The notes below the pieces were generated by a model. The model worked only from the letters and a program-made list of their open reading frames with translations, searched no databases and had not been told where the DNA came from. Source: Clostridium guangxiense (lineage in GTDB: Bacteria; Bacillota; Clostridia; Clostridiales; Clostridiaceae). Taken from it: DNA of 64,000 bases. Of this stretch, positions 7,762-16,593 are shown piece after piece. Every line of letters begins with the position of its first letter. The first letter of the stretch is position 1. Made by a program: the position numbers and the translations under genes. Location: positions 1 to 64,000 of the forward strand of contig NZ_JAJNKE010000016.1 in the NCBI RefSeq assembly GCF_021043395.1, written 5' to 3'.

Positions 7762-8518
7762 TATTTCTTACACCTCCTATAAGAGTAAGTGAATCCATAA
7801 TTTCTTTAAAGAAAGCTTGACGATTGCCTCCTCTTACAATTTCTAAGAAATATTTTCCATCCTTAATCATTACTATTCTCTTGCAAAAACTTGCTGCGAA
7901 TGGATCATGTGTAACCATCATAATAGTTGCTTCATTTTTCTCATTAAGCTTTTCTAAAGACTCCATCACATCTTGAGAAGCCTTTGAATCAAGGTTTCCT
8001 GTTGGTTCATCTGCAAGTATTATAGCAGGATTGTGAATTAATGCTCTTGCACAAGCGGCCCTCTGCTGCTGCCCTCCTGAGGTTTCATATGGTCTTTTTT
8101 CTAAAATTCCTTTTATATTTAGTATTGCTGCAATTTTTTCAACTCTTTCTTCTATTTCACTAACTTTAATTTTTTCCATCACAAGTGGAAGTATTATATT
8201 TTCTTTTATTGATAATGAATCCAACAAATTAAAGTCTTGAAATATGAAACCTAATTCCTTTCTTCTAAATAAAGCAGCCTTCTTATCATCAAGCCTTGAT
8301 AAGTTAGTTCCGTTTATAAAAATTTCCCCTGAAGAGGGCGTATCTATTGTGGCAAGAATATTTAAAAGAGTGCTCTTTCCACTTCCCGAAGGTCCCATAA
8401 CTCCTACAAATTCTCCTTTTTCAACGTTGATGCTAAATTTATCGAGGGCTTTAATCTTTAACCCCCCTCTTTTATCCCCGTAAACCTTAGTTATATTTTC
8501 TGCCTTTAATACAGCCAT
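7748..8518 (-). CDS. BceA-like ABC transporter ATPase
   Basis: The 256-aa ATPase of the LolD/MacB/BceA type has Walker A GPSGSGKST (residues 42-50), Q-loop FIFQDFNLLDSLS, signature TSGGQQQR, Walker B IILADEPTGNLD and switch MVTHD. The usual LSGGQQQR begins with T here. It pairs with the permease downstream. A terminator separates it from the kinase gene, so the transporter probably has its own regulated promoter within the ~80 bases upstream. Confidence 0.92.
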   Translation of the reverse strand: MAVLKAENITKVYGDKRGGLKIKALDKFSINVEKGEFVGVMGPSGSGKSTLLNILATIDTPSSGEIFINGTNLSRLDDKKAALFRRKELGFIFQDFNLLDSLSIKENIILPLVMEKIKVSEIEERVEKIAAILNIKGILEKRPYETSGGQQQRAACARALIHNPAIILADEPTGNLDSKASQDVMESLEKLNEKNEATIMMVTHDPFAASFCKRIVMIKDGKYFLEIVRGGNRQAFFKEIMDSLTLIGGVRNNDLA

Positions 8519-8595
8519 ATTACCACTTCCTCCAAACCTTATATTATATATACATTCACTTTACTCTCTACTCTGTACACTGATTTAACTATATT

Positions 8596-8632
8596 ATAAA
8601 AAAAATAGAGAAATCAATGTATCGATTTCTCT
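8596..8632 (-). terminator. Intrinsic terminator after the sensor kinase
   Basis: An 8-bp perfect stem (GAGAAATC / GATTTCTC) is followed on the minus strand by TATTTTTTTTAT. It splits the regulatory and transporter genes into two transcription units. Confidence 0.8.
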
Positions 8633-8651
8633 TTCAAACATAACTTTAATC

Positions 8652-9713
8652 TTACAATTTTGAAAGCTTAAATATACTTTTATTTTTATAAAATATAATA
8701 GAAAAAACAGCGCCTCTCCCTTCTTCTGATTGAACAATAATATCATGCCCCAATTTATCACATATTTTCTTTGCCAGATACATTCCCATGCCTGTTGATT
8801 CATCTGTCTTTCTTCCATTCTTGCCAGTAAAAAAAGCGTTAAACACTCTTGTTAAATCTTCTTTAGGTATACCCATTCCTCCGTCTTCTATAGACAATAT
8901 AATCTTTGAAGCTTCCTCACTAATGCCAAAGGTAATGTGCTTGTTTTCTGATTCTTTAACTTTTGAATATTTTATAGCATTTACTACTATTTGATTTATA
9001 ACAAAAGAAATCCACTTCCTATCTGTTTCTATCATTACATTTTCACCTTTAATTATTCTTGGAAATATATGATTTCTTATGAGAGACTTTTTATTGTCAT
9101 TAATAACCTTTCTTAAAACAGATATTAAATTAAGCCTCTCTACCTTAAAATCAATATTAAATTCATTAAGCCTTGCATTGTAAAGCATCCTATCAAGCCC
9201 CTGCTTAATTTTTTCATTTTCTTCAGCCATGCTTTCAAATACTTCCTTATTCTCTTCATTTATCTCATCTTGAAGTATAAGATTAATAACAGATACGGGG
9301 GTTTTCATTTGATGTACCCACTGATTTATAAAATACATATACTGCTTATGTTCTTCCTCATATTTTATCATCTTATTGCCACAGGTTTTATATACTTTGA
9401 GCAAAATTCTTTTAAACATTTCTTGTTCTTTGGTATTGGGCGTTCCTATGTTTAATATGCAATCTAAATCATCTTCTGAATTTAATATTCTGTTTAACTG
9501 TTCTTGAAAATTCTTATTTTTATAATAATCATACACTAAGAAAATTATAAATAAAACCGCAGAAATCAAAAGCGCATACAATATATTATTCTTTGAAAGC
9601 TCAATTTTATCTATTATCAAAGTCAAATACATTATAAAAATAACTACTGCACTACCTAAAAAATAAACTACTCCATATGCTATTTTGTCCTTAAAAAAAT
9701 CCTTTAACTTCAT
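8652..9713 (-). CDS. BceS-like intramembrane-sensing histidine kinase
   Basis: The 353-aa kinase has two close N-terminal spans (about residues 13-34 and 44-62) with almost no outer loop. That is the hallmark of BceS-type kinases, which read the state of their partner transporter rather than a ligand. The phospho-acceptor is His134 in WVHQMKTPVS. ATP-site motifs follow (VVNAIKYS as N box, IEDGGMGI as G1, STGMGMYLAKKI as G2). It is coupled to the upstream response regulator, whose TGA stop lies within its ribosome site. Confidence 0.92.
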   Translation of the reverse strand: MKLKDFFKDKIAYGVVYFLGSAVVIFIMYLTLIIDKIELSKNNILYALLISAVLFIIFLVYDYYKNKNFQEQLNRILNSEDDLDCILNIGTPNTKEQEMFKRILLKVYKTCGNKMIKYEEEHKQYMYFINQWVHQMKTPVSVINLILQDEINEENKEVFESMAEENEKIKQGLDRMLYNARLNEFNIDFKVERLNLISVLRKVINDNKKSLIRNHIFPRIIKGENVMIETDRKWISFVINQIVVNAIKYSKVKESENKHITFGISEEASKIILSIEDGGMGIPKEDLTRVFNAFFTGKNGRKTDESTGMGMYLAKKICDKLGHDIIVQSEEGRGAVFSIIFYKNKSIFKLSKL

Positions 9714-9717
9714 TTAT

Positions 9718-10407
9718 TCACCACTTTACCAACAGTTTATAGCCTTGTCCTCTTTTAGTTTCAATGACATCGGTAATTCCTATATCCTCTAATCTTTTTC
9801 TAACTCTAGTCATATTAACAGATAAAGTATTATCATCAACAAAATCAACATCATTCCATAAAACTTCTAAAAGAGTCTCTCTAGAAACAATTTTATTTAC
9901 GTTTTTAAGAAGCATATATAAAAGCTGAAATTCCTTTTTGCTAAGCTCAATATTTCTTTCTTTGTATTCTACTGTATTTTGATTCATATACAAAAATAAT
10001 CCGTTTATCTCAAATACGTCACTATTTCCACTTTCGGCGTAACTTCCATAAACTCTTCTTATAACTCCCTTTATTTTTGCAAGAAGAACATCATAAGAAA
10101 ATGGCTTAGTTATATAATCATCCCCACCATTTTCAATTGCCATAACTTGATCCATATCAGAATCTCTAGCTGATATAAATATTATGGGTACCTTTGAAAT
10201 AGTTCTTATATCCCTGCACCAATAAAAACCATCGTATACAGGCAAATTTATATCCATAAGAACAAGACTTGGATTATTTTTCACAAATTCCCCTTTTAGA
10301 TTAGAAAAATCATCTATGTTGAAGGTTTTATATCCATACTTTTTAAGGTGATTTTTTATAAGACTACTTAGTTTTTTATCATCTTCAATTATCATTATAC
10401 TATACAT
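9718..10407 (-). CDS. OmpR-family response regulator (BceR-like)
   Basis: The 229-aa regulator has a receiver domain with acidic pocket IIEDD (residues 6-10), phospho-acceptor Asp52 in LVLMDINLP and Lys in ITKPF, followed by an OmpR winged helix (about 130-228; KEFQLLYMLLKNVNKIVSRE, VDDNTLSVNMTRVRKRL). Its likely target is the promoter of the adjacent ABC transporter. AAAGGAGAATATAT-ATG supports the start. Confidence 0.93.
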   Translation of the reverse strand: MYSIMIIEDDKKLSSLIKNHLKKYGYKTFNIDDFSNLKGEFVKNNPSLVLMDINLPVYDGFYWCRDIRTISKVPIIFISARDSDMDQVMAIENGGDDYITKPFSYDVLLAKIKGVIRRVYGSYAESGNSDVFEINGLFLYMNQNTVEYKERNIELSKKEFQLLYMLLKNVNKIVSRETLLEVLWNDVDFVDDNTLSVNMTRVRKRLEDIGITDVIETKRGQGYKLLVKW

Positions 10408-10551
10408 ATATATTCTCCTTTAAACTTAGATATAAAATTGACTAAATGTATAAATCTTGTGAAATTTAATTCCTGAATGCTTTGTTTTTATTGTATCATA
10501 TTGTACTCATGTGGATAAACTAATTAAAATATAAATTATAGGAGGGATTTT

Positions 10552-10962
10552 ATGACATTTAGTATTCCTGCTACTACCAGGAGGGTAGAATTGCATACTA
10601 GTAAACGTGTTAATCAAAGAATTAGAAAAGAAACTCTAGATAATATTGCAAGTTATACTAATAAACCAAATGAAGAAATTATAGCTAGAATAAATGAACT
10701 TAATAAAGAATGGGATATTGAAAGATTACTTGAAACCAATGCAGCATCTGCCGTAATTTTAGGTACCATACTTGGATTTGCAGCAAATAAAAAATGGTTT
10801 GCACTTTCAGGAGTAGCTGGAGGTTTTCTATTAGAGCATGCTATTCAAGGTTGGTGCCCACCAATACCTATTTTTAGGCGACTTGGAATAAGAACTAGTT
10901 CAGAAATAAACTATGAAAAAGAAGCACTAAAAAATCTGCTTAGTATTCATAGAGGTTATTAA
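10552..10962 (+). CDS. DUF2892-type membrane protein
   Basis: The 136-aa protein has a soluble helical N-terminal ~65 residues and a C-terminal membrane region (AASAVILGTILGFAANKKWF, ALSGVAGGFLLEHAIQGWCP) ending in a GWCPPIPIFRRLGIRT motif. That matches the YgaP-like DUF2892 domain found alone or fused to rhodanese domains. Its role is unknown, possibly in sulfur handling or stress. AGGAGGGATTTT-ATG gives the start. It stands alone and converges on the metalloregulator gene. Confidence 0.8.
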   Translation: MTFSIPATTRRVELHTSKRVNQRIRKETLDNIASYTNKPNEEIIARINELNKEWDIERLLETNAASAVILGTILGFAANKKWFALSGVAGGFLLEHAIQGWCPPIPIFRRLGIRTSSEINYEKEALKNLLSIHRGY

Positions 10963-11005
10963 TATATATAGGGAAACTATCTCCAAACCCAAAAATACAA
11001 ATGGA

Positions 11006-11035
11006 TGATTTATCCTTCCTGCGTTGGATAAATCA
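11006..11035. terminator. Bidirectional hairpin between convergent genes
   Basis: A perfect 10-bp stem (TGATTTATCC / GGATAAATCA) includes the stop codon of the minus-strand repressor gene. The T-tract is better on the minus side (ATTTGTATTTTT). Confidence 0.55.
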
Positions 11036-11506
11036 TTCACAGAATTTGTTCCTATATTCCTTATACTTTTCTAATATGTCCTTATTACTATTAAAAAAGC
11101 CGCATAATATTTTCATGCTTTTTACAGTATCTTCATCAATAATGTGCTCTATTAATTCAGTTTGAACCAAAGCATCTTTGTTACGTCCTATAAATGATAA
11201 AAAATTCTCTATTGTATTATGCCTGTTTAATAAATACTCTCCTATCCTTCTCCCCTTATCTGTCAGTGTTACAATTCCATACTTCTCATAATTCACAATT
11301 CCTAATTCTCCAAGTTTTTTTACCATCTTTGAGGCTGAAGAATCCTTAACATTTAATAGTTGTGCAAGCACATTTATTCGAATATAGTTTTCATTCAAAC
11401 TATTCCTATATATCATCTCAAGATAATCCTCTAATGCAGAGGTAAGCTTATTTTTGCCATGTCTTTGCAATTCATATCCACGTACGGTATGAAATCTATC
11501 GTCCAT
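11033..11506 (-). CDS. DtxR/MntR family metal-dependent regulator
   Basis: The 157-aa protein has an N-terminal helix-turn-helix (LTSALEDYLEMIYRN, INVLAQLLNVKDSSASKMVKKL) followed by the metal-binding dimerisation domain (LLNRHNTIENFLSFIG, ELIEHIIDEDTVKSM). It lacks the SH3 domain of longer DtxR proteins, as in MntR and IdeR-short forms. Divergence from feoAB suggests it controls ferrous iron uptake, which is inference. The ATG after GGTGGTGATTAAA was chosen over two codons lying inside the ribosome site. Confidence 0.85.
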   Translation of the reverse strand: MDDRFHTVRGYELQRHGKNKLTSALEDYLEMIYRNSLNENYIRINVLAQLLNVKDSSASKMVKKLGELGIVNYEKYGIVTLTDKGRRIGEYLLNRHNTIENFLSFIGRNKDALVQTELIEHIIDEDTVKSMKILCGFFNSNKDILEKYKEYRNKFCE

Positions 11507-11563
11507 TTTAATCACCACCATCAACTTTATAAAGAAATTACATTCCTATTTATAATATATTAG

Positions 11564-11583
11564 TAACACTTAAAAAGTAGTTA
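11564..11583. promoter_or_regulatory. Possible metalloregulator operator
   Basis: An imperfect dyad (TAACACTT, AAA, AAGTAGTTA) lies in the repressor-feoA intergenic region, with one base of asymmetry between the arms. Its position suits control of both genes, but the match to known DtxR or MntR boxes is not clear. Confidence 0.3.
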
Positions 11584-11682
11584 TCATATTTTAGTGTAGG
11601 GAAAGATTTTTTCTCTTAAGCAAAAGATTTTACTTAGAAACTTTTGTTATATAGTGAAACTTATAAAGTGAGGTTATTTAAA

Positions 11683-11922
11683 ATGAATAATTATTATATT
11701 CCGCTCAGCTCATTAAAGCTAGGTGAAAAATGCAAAGTTAAAAGGCTTACTTCAGGTGGTATATTAAGAAGAAGATTGCTGGACTTGGGCTTAATTGATG
11801 ACACAGTAGTTGAATCCTTAGAAAAAAGTCCCTCTGGAGATCCAGTTGCTTATCTTATTCGAGGCGCAGTAATTGCTCTCCGTGCCGAAGTAGCATCAAT
11901 GATATTAGTAGAAAAGCTTTAA
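11683..11922 (+). CDS. feoA: Ferrous iron transport protein A
   Basis: A 79-aa SH3-like FeoA domain with the family motifs LGEKCKVKRL, RRRLLDLGLI and LIRGAVIALR. FeoA is a small cytosolic partner of the FeoB iron permease. The ATG after TGAGGTTATTTAAA is preferred to a TTG 13 codons upstream, since FeoA proteins start near this point. FeoB follows after 35 bases. Confidence 0.92.
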   Translation: MNNYYIPLSSLKLGEKCKVKRLTSGGILRRRLLDLGLIDDTVVESLEKSPSGDPVAYLIRGAVIALRAEVASMILVEKL

Positions 11923-11957
11923 ATAAATTTATCAAGTGTTTTTAGGAGGATATATTA

Positions 11958-14108
11958 ATGGGGTTAACCGCCAAATCAACCGGAACAGGAGCAATGGAAA
12001 AAGACCTTAAAATAGAAAAAATTACACCAAATGATAAAATTATTGCTTTAGCAGGCAATCCTAATGTTGGCAAAAGCACCGTTTTTAATAATTTAACTGG
12101 TTTAAATCAACATACCGGGAACTGGCCTGGTAAAACTGTAACAAATGCTCGGGGAACTTATTCTTATAAAAATACCAATTTTATTCTAGTTGATATTCCA
12201 GGTACCTACTCATTAATGTGTAATTCCGTTGAAGAAGAAGTAGCCAGAGATTTTATTTGCTTTGGTAATCCAGATACAATCGTAATTGTAGTAGATGCTA
12301 CCTGCTTAGAAAGAAATCTAAATCTTGTCCTACAAACCTTAGAGATCACTCCAAAGGTAGTGGTGTGCGTTAATCTATTGGACGAAGCAAAACGAAAAGG
12401 AATATCTGTAAACATAAAAGAATTATCAAAGCAGCTTGGTGTTCCTGTAGTAGGAACAAATGCTTTACATGGAGAAGGCCTGGATAATTTGATGGACATA
12501 GTTTTTAATGTGGCATCAAATAAAATCACTACTAATCCTATAAATATTATATATGAAGAGCCCATAGAAATGCTTATTTCTAAAATTGAGAGTAAAATTA
12601 AATCACTACTTCAAAATAAACTTAATCCTAGATGGGTATCACTAAAACTTTTAGATGGAAATGAAAGTCTGCTTTCTTCCATTAATAAATATCTAAACTT
12701 TAACATAACTGACCAACATGAGCTTATGGATGAGGTTAATGAAGCACGTGCCTCTTTATATGAACATGGTATTGATTCTGATACATTACGTGATAAACTG
12801 GTGCTTCAATTGGTAAGGACCTCTGAAAAAATCAGTAACAAGGTCGTCTCTTTTAAAAATAAAAATTACAATAACACTGATAGAAAAATAGATAAATACC
12901 TTACTTCTAAAAAATTTGGAATCCCTATTATGATTCTTCTTTTAAGTTTTATTTTCTGGCTTACTATTGTTGGTGCCAATGTTCCTTCTGATATAATTTC
13001 TGCTGGTTTATTTTGGGTTCAAGATAGACTTACAGATTTTTTCACTTGGCTCGGTGCTCCTTCTTGGGTACATGGATTATTAGTTATGGGTATGTATCGG
13101 ACTCTTGCTTGGGTAGTATCTGTTATGCTTCCTCCAATGGCTATATTCTTTCCTCTTTTTACCTTGTTAGAGGATTTAGGATATCTCCCTAGAGTGGCTT
13201 TTAATCTTGATAACTACTTTAAAAAAGCCTGCACCTGTGGAAAGCAGGCACTAACAATGTGCATGGGGTTTGGATGTAACGCTGCCGGTATAGTAGGCTG
13301 TAGAATAATAGACTCTCCAAGAGAGCGTCTTATAGCAATCTTGACTAACAACTTTGTTCCTTGCAATGGAAGATTTCCTACTCTCATTGCTATTATATCC
13401 ATGTTCTTTGCAGGAATTATTGTAGGACCTTTTAGATCTGTATTATCTGCACTTATTCTCACTGGAGTTATCCTACTAGGGGTTTTTATGACACTTACAA
13501 TATCTAAGATTTTATCAAAAACAATACTCAAAGGTATTCCATCAAATTTTACTTTAGAGCTGCCACCCTATAGAAAGCCACAAATAGGCAGGGTTATCGT
13601 AAGATCCATATTTGACAGAACCCTATTTGTCCTTGCTCGTGCGGTGATGGTAGCAGCACCTGCCGGTCTTGTTATATGGGTAATGGCTAATATTCACATA
13701 GGTAATTTAAGCATTTTAACTCACTGTGCTAATTTCCTAAATCCCTTTGCAAAACTCATTGGATTAGACGGTTATATTTTAATGGCTTTTATTTTAGGCT
13801 TTCCTGCAAATGAAATAGTTGTTCCAATAATCATCATGAGTTACATGTCTACTGGAAACATAATAGAACTCAACAACCTAGATCAGTTAAGACACCTTCT
13901 TGTTTCAAATGGCTGGACTCCTTTAACCGCTGTATGCGTTATGTTATTTTCTTTAATGCATTGGCCCTGCGCCACCACCTGTTTAACTATAAGAAAAGAA
14001 ACTCAAAGCTTAAAGTGGACCCTTGTTTCTTTCCTTATACCAACTGCCACTGGTATCGTGGTATGTTTTATAGTTGCAAGTGCTGTGCGATTAATAGGTC
14101 TGATATAA
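11958..14108 (+). CDS. feoB: Ferrous iron transport protein B
   Basis: This 716-aa inner-membrane permease has an N-terminal GTPase domain: G1 GNPNVGKST at residues 33-41, G3 DIPGTYS, G4 NLLD and a FeoB-specific helical domain to about 320. The membrane core has two Gate motifs (LPRVAF...CGFGCNAAG type, and NEIVVPII). It imports Fe2+. AGGAGGATATATTA-ATG fixes the start. The extra ~25 N-terminal residues before the GTPase fold are a mild oddity. A stem-loop follows the gene. Confidence 0.95.
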   Translation: MGLTAKSTGTGAMEKDLKIEKITPNDKIIALAGNPNVGKSTVFNNLTGLNQHTGNWPGKTVTNARGTYSYKNTNFILVDIPGTYSLMCNSVEEEVARDFICFGNPDTIVIVVDATCLERNLNLVLQTLEITPKVVVCVNLLDEAKRKGISVNIKELSKQLGVPVVGTNALHGEGLDNLMDIVFNVASNKITTNPINIIYEEPIEMLISKIESKIKSLLQNKLNPRWVSLKLLDGNESLLSSINKYLNFNITDQHELMDEVNEARASLYEHGIDSDTLRDKLVLQLVRTSEKISNKVVSFKNKNYNNTDRKIDKYLTSKKFGIPIMILLLSFIFWLTIVGANVPSDIISAGLFWVQDRLTDFFTWLGAPSWVHGLLVMGMYRTLAWVVSVMLPPMAIFFPLFTLLEDLGYLPRVAFNLDNYFKKACTCGKQALTMCMGFGCNAAGIVGCRIIDSPRERLIAILTNNFVPCNGRFPTLIAIISMFFAGIIVGPFRSVLSALILTGVILLGVFMTLTISKILSKTILKGIPSNFTLELPPYRKPQIGRVIVRSIFDRTLFVLARAVMVAAPAGLVIWVMANIHIGNLSILTHCANFLNPFAKLIGLDGYILMAFILGFPANEIVVPIIIMSYMSTGNIIELNNLDQLRHLLVSNGWTPLTAVCVMLFSLMHWPCATTCLTIRKETQSLKWTLVSFLIPTATGIVVCFIVASAVRLIGLI

Positions 14109-14139
14109 ATTTTTATTAAAATATCAAAATTCTAAAAAA

Positions 14140-14175
14140 GCTGGTTAAAGCCATTTTCTAAAACTTTAATCAGCT
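14140..14175 (+). terminator. Stem-loop after feoB
   Basis: AGCTGGTTAAAG pairs with CTTTAATCAGCT (one mismatch) just after the feoB stop. The T-tract is poor, so termination efficiency is uncertain. Confidence 0.4.
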
Positions 14176-14262
14176 GATACCTTTTAACAGTTAGTCTCTA
14201 TGGCTCAACTTTAAAGTACATTATGTAAATGTAAATGTGTATATACTATTACAAAAATTTGG

Positions 14263-15198
14263 TCACAATTTATATACACTACAATCCTTTCCTTCCATTT
14301 TTTTGGCGGCATACATAGCTTTATCAGCTTCTACTATTAATTTATCAATACTATCTCCAGAATGAGGATAAAAACTGACACCTATACTCAAAGATATATT
14401 AATTTCTTTTCCATTAAAATTTATGCTTTTACTTTTGCTATTAATAATCCTTGAAATTACAATATTATAGTCATCAGTATTTTTCATATTAGGTAATAAT
14501 ATTAAAAATTCATCACCTCCATATCTGGCAACTATATCATTTTTTCTTGTAGCCTCTTTCAATATTTTAGCTACATTAACAAGAACTTTATCACCCACTT
14601 TATGACCATAAGTATCGTTTATGTCTTTAAATTTATCAACATCTATGAACATTAAGCCTAATAAACTATCCTGTCTCTTGGAGTTATCTAAACTTTTTTC
14701 TGCAAGTTCATAAAATAACGTCCTGTTTGCAACTCCTGTCAATTTATCATAATAAGCTAACTTCCTGATAGTATTTTCTTTTTTTTTCAATTTCATATTT
14801 ACCCTGTATAATTCTTTTATATAGTCCTTTAACATGTTAATTTGCGTGAATTGATTTGTAACATCAATAAATTCTAAAAGTAAAAATTTAGCTCCAGCTA
14901 TTTCAAAACTGCTCATTATTAAATTTAAATTTTCTTTATTATTAACTAGTCCTTTATGCATAGCCGCAGAAAAAAACATTTTACCGCCATCGCTTAGTAC
15001 ATTATCCATGGATTTCTTAAAATAACCTTTGTTCAAATTTGGCATTATCTTGTAAATATCACTATCAATAACTCTTTTATCATCAATTTTTGCTATGACT
15101 TTCATATATTTATTCCATAGATAAATTTTCAAGTTCTCATCCAAAACTATTATGCCTTCATTGAGATTATTTAACATATTATATAAATCCCTATTCAT
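14263..15198 (-). CDS. Diguanylate cyclase with PAS domain and inhibitory site
   Basis: A 311-aa protein with a PAS domain (about residues 7-117), a helical linker and a GGDEF domain (about 145-311). RYGGDEF is intact, and the allosteric I-site RKND lies exactly five residues before it, so c-di-GMP made from two GTP should feed back on the enzyme. No membrane span is seen, so it is cytosolic. It is the last gene of the CheY-CheC-GGDEF operon, overlapping the CheC-like gene by 8 bases. The ATG after GAGGATGAACTTT is taken as the start. The operon lies behind a c-di-GMP riboswitch. Confidence 0.93.
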   Translation of the reverse strand: MNRDLYNMLNNLNEGIIVLDENLKIYLWNKYMKVIAKIDDKRVIDSDIYKIMPNLNKGYFKKSMDNVLSDGGKMFFSAAMHKGLVNNKENLNLIMSSFEIAGAKFLLLEFIDVTNQFTQINMLKDYIKELYRVNMKLKKKENTIRKLAYYDKLTGVANRTLFYELAEKSLDNSKRQDSLLGLMFIDVDKFKDINDTYGHKVGDKVLVNVAKILKEATRKNDIVARYGGDEFLILLPNMKNTDDYNIVISRIINSKSKSINFNGKEINISLSIGVSFYPHSGDSIDKLIVEADKAMYAAKKMEGKDCSVYKL

Positions 15199-15820
15199 AA
15201 AGTTCATCCTCTATCTTATCTATTTTTTTTATTAATTCATTTAATGAATTGAATGTCAAGTTAATTATAATTGCACCTTCAATTTCTGTATCATCAATTA
15301 TAAATGTTATATAGAGTAATAATATATGATTATTTTCATTGTTTTCAATATCCTTATCAAAATCTATTTTTTTAAATACCTTTACTTCTGGTAAAGCATA
15401 AGTTAGATTTATATTTAGCAAATTCCCAATACTCCCAATAATACAATTTAAAATTATATTACCAACCTCTTTAATAATATCAAAATCCACATCTGTAAAA
15501 TCCATTTGATAAATGTTATCTTCTTCATGCAAACAGAGATTTATAAAGGTTCTCATCTTTGGGGCTGGAAAAATCAAATTTGCTTTTCCTGTTAAACTTT
15601 CTTCAAAAGAAATAGATGATACCATTAAAGTTCCACTTAATACCTTTGGGACACTTTTTTTTAATTTTACTTCTGCTTCTTTTGCATTAATAAATTCAAC
15701 ATTAGGTACATTTAAAAAAATCTTTTTATTTATTATTTCTGAAAGCATATCTGCTGCTTTACCAACACTTATATTAAACAATTCTTTTAATATATCATCC
15801 TTTAGTTCTTGTTTACTCAT
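15191..15820 (-). CDS. CheC/CheX-like chemotaxis phosphatase family protein
   Basis: The 209-aa protein starts with DDILKELFNISVGKAADMLS and has a second related segment IIKEVGNIILNCIIGSIGN. These are the two E-x2-N helices of CheC-type proteins. Family members dephosphorylate CheY or bind CheD. It overlaps the preceding CheY-like gene by 8 bases, so the receiver protein is the likely substrate. AGGAGGAAGTAA-ATG supports the start. Confidence 0.85.
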   Translation of the reverse strand: MSKQELKDDILKELFNISVGKAADMLSEIINKKIFLNVPNVEFINAKEAEVKLKKSVPKVLSGTLMVSSISFEESLTGKANLIFPAPKMRTFINLCLHEEDNIYQMDFTDVDFDIIKEVGNIILNCIIGSIGNLLNINLTYALPEVKVFKKIDFDKDIENNENNHILLLYITFIIDDTEIEGAIIINLTFNSLNELIKKIDKIEDELYE

Positions 15821-16190
15821 TTACTTCCTCCTTTTTTATCAATTCACATACTAGCTTAGCTTTTTCTGCATTGAATGGCTTATTGATAAATGCCACAACA
15901 TCGTATGCTTCGATTTCCTCTCTTATACCTTTTTGTATATCTGCAGATACTACAAATATTTTTGCATTTTTATTAAATTCTTTTATAAGCTTTAGTAGAT
16001 CTTGACCGTTTATTCCAGGCATTAACAAATCTATAAATGTATAATCTGGTTTAATATTTTTATATTTTATAAAGCCTTCTTTTCCATCACTTGCAAAGGA
16101 AATTTCAACATCCTTCAAAAATTTCTTAATTAAATTAGCCGTTGTTTTTTGTGAAAATATTGAATCATCTACAATTAAAATTTTTAACAT
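15813..16190 (-). CDS. CheY-like stand-alone response regulator
   Basis: A 125-aa receiver domain with acidic pocket VDDS, phospho-acceptor Asp in YTFIDLLMPGINGQD and Lys in FINKPF. There is no output domain. It is the first gene in the operon with the CheC-like phosphatase and the diguanylate cyclase. It may connect an unlinked kinase to c-di-GMP production, which is inference from order. Its leader contains a riboswitch and a terminator. Confidence 0.92.
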   Translation of the reverse strand: MLKILIVDDSIFSQKTTANLIKKFLKDVEISFASDGKEGFIKYKNIKPDYTFIDLLMPGINGQDLLKLIKEFNKNAKIFVVSADIQKGIREEIEAYDVVAFINKPFNAEKAKLVCELIKKEEVNE

Positions 16191-16213
16191 AATAGTCTTC
16201 CACCGCCTTGTTT

Positions 16214-16264
16214 AAATTAAAAATAAAACCAGTAATTAGCAAATTATAGGTTGCTAATTACTGG
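16214..16264 (-). terminator. Attenuator terminator of the riboswitch
   Basis: A perfect 12-bp stem (CCAGTAATTAGC / GCTAATTACTGG) is followed by TTTTATTTTT on the minus strand, only ~25 bases before the CheY-like start. Its first CCAG overlaps the 3' end of the riboswitch aptamer, so ligand binding and termination compete. Confidence 0.9.
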
Positions 16265-16345
16265 TCGGTTGCACCACTTACTCCAAATCCTCAAGGTACC
16301 CAAATAAAGAGAATTTTTCATAGTTTCCATTTTTATATTTTATTG
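16261..16345 (-). ncRNA. Cyclic di-GMP-II riboswitch aptamer
   Basis: On the minus strand the leader reads TGGAAACTATGAAAAAT, then TTTGGGTACCTTGAGG, then GTGGTGCAACCGACC. These match, in order and spacing, the conserved parts of the class II c-di-GMP aptamer known from Clostridium (GGAAACAAUGAUGAAU, UUGGGCACUUGA and GUGCAACCGACC). A terminator follows at once. It controls the operon containing a diguanylate cyclase, so the ligand is the product of the operon's own enzyme. Whether binding turns expression on or off cannot be decided by eye. Confidence 0.92.
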
Positions 16346-16593
16346 GACGAATAAATTTTTCTTTATCTAATGCATAATTTTCTAGTTTTAAAATTATTAA
16401 GAGTAGTAAATTAAAACTTTATGCGCACATTTTTACATTTTATCATATTAATAGGCAATAATCAATAGCCAATAATTTCAAAACTGAAAGTTAAGTATTG
16501 TATCACTATCTTAAACTAAATCATAGATTATTATTGAGAATAACAATTCTCATACCTTTAGTCGTACAAAAGAGAAATGGAAGTGACTAAGAC
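16346..16593. other. Promoter region of the riboswitch operon and of the next gene
   Basis: This is AT-rich sequence without a gene. It must hold the leftward promoter for the riboswitch transcript and the rightward promoter for the DUF11-like gene. No convincing pair of promoter boxes could be fixed. Confidence 0.4.
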
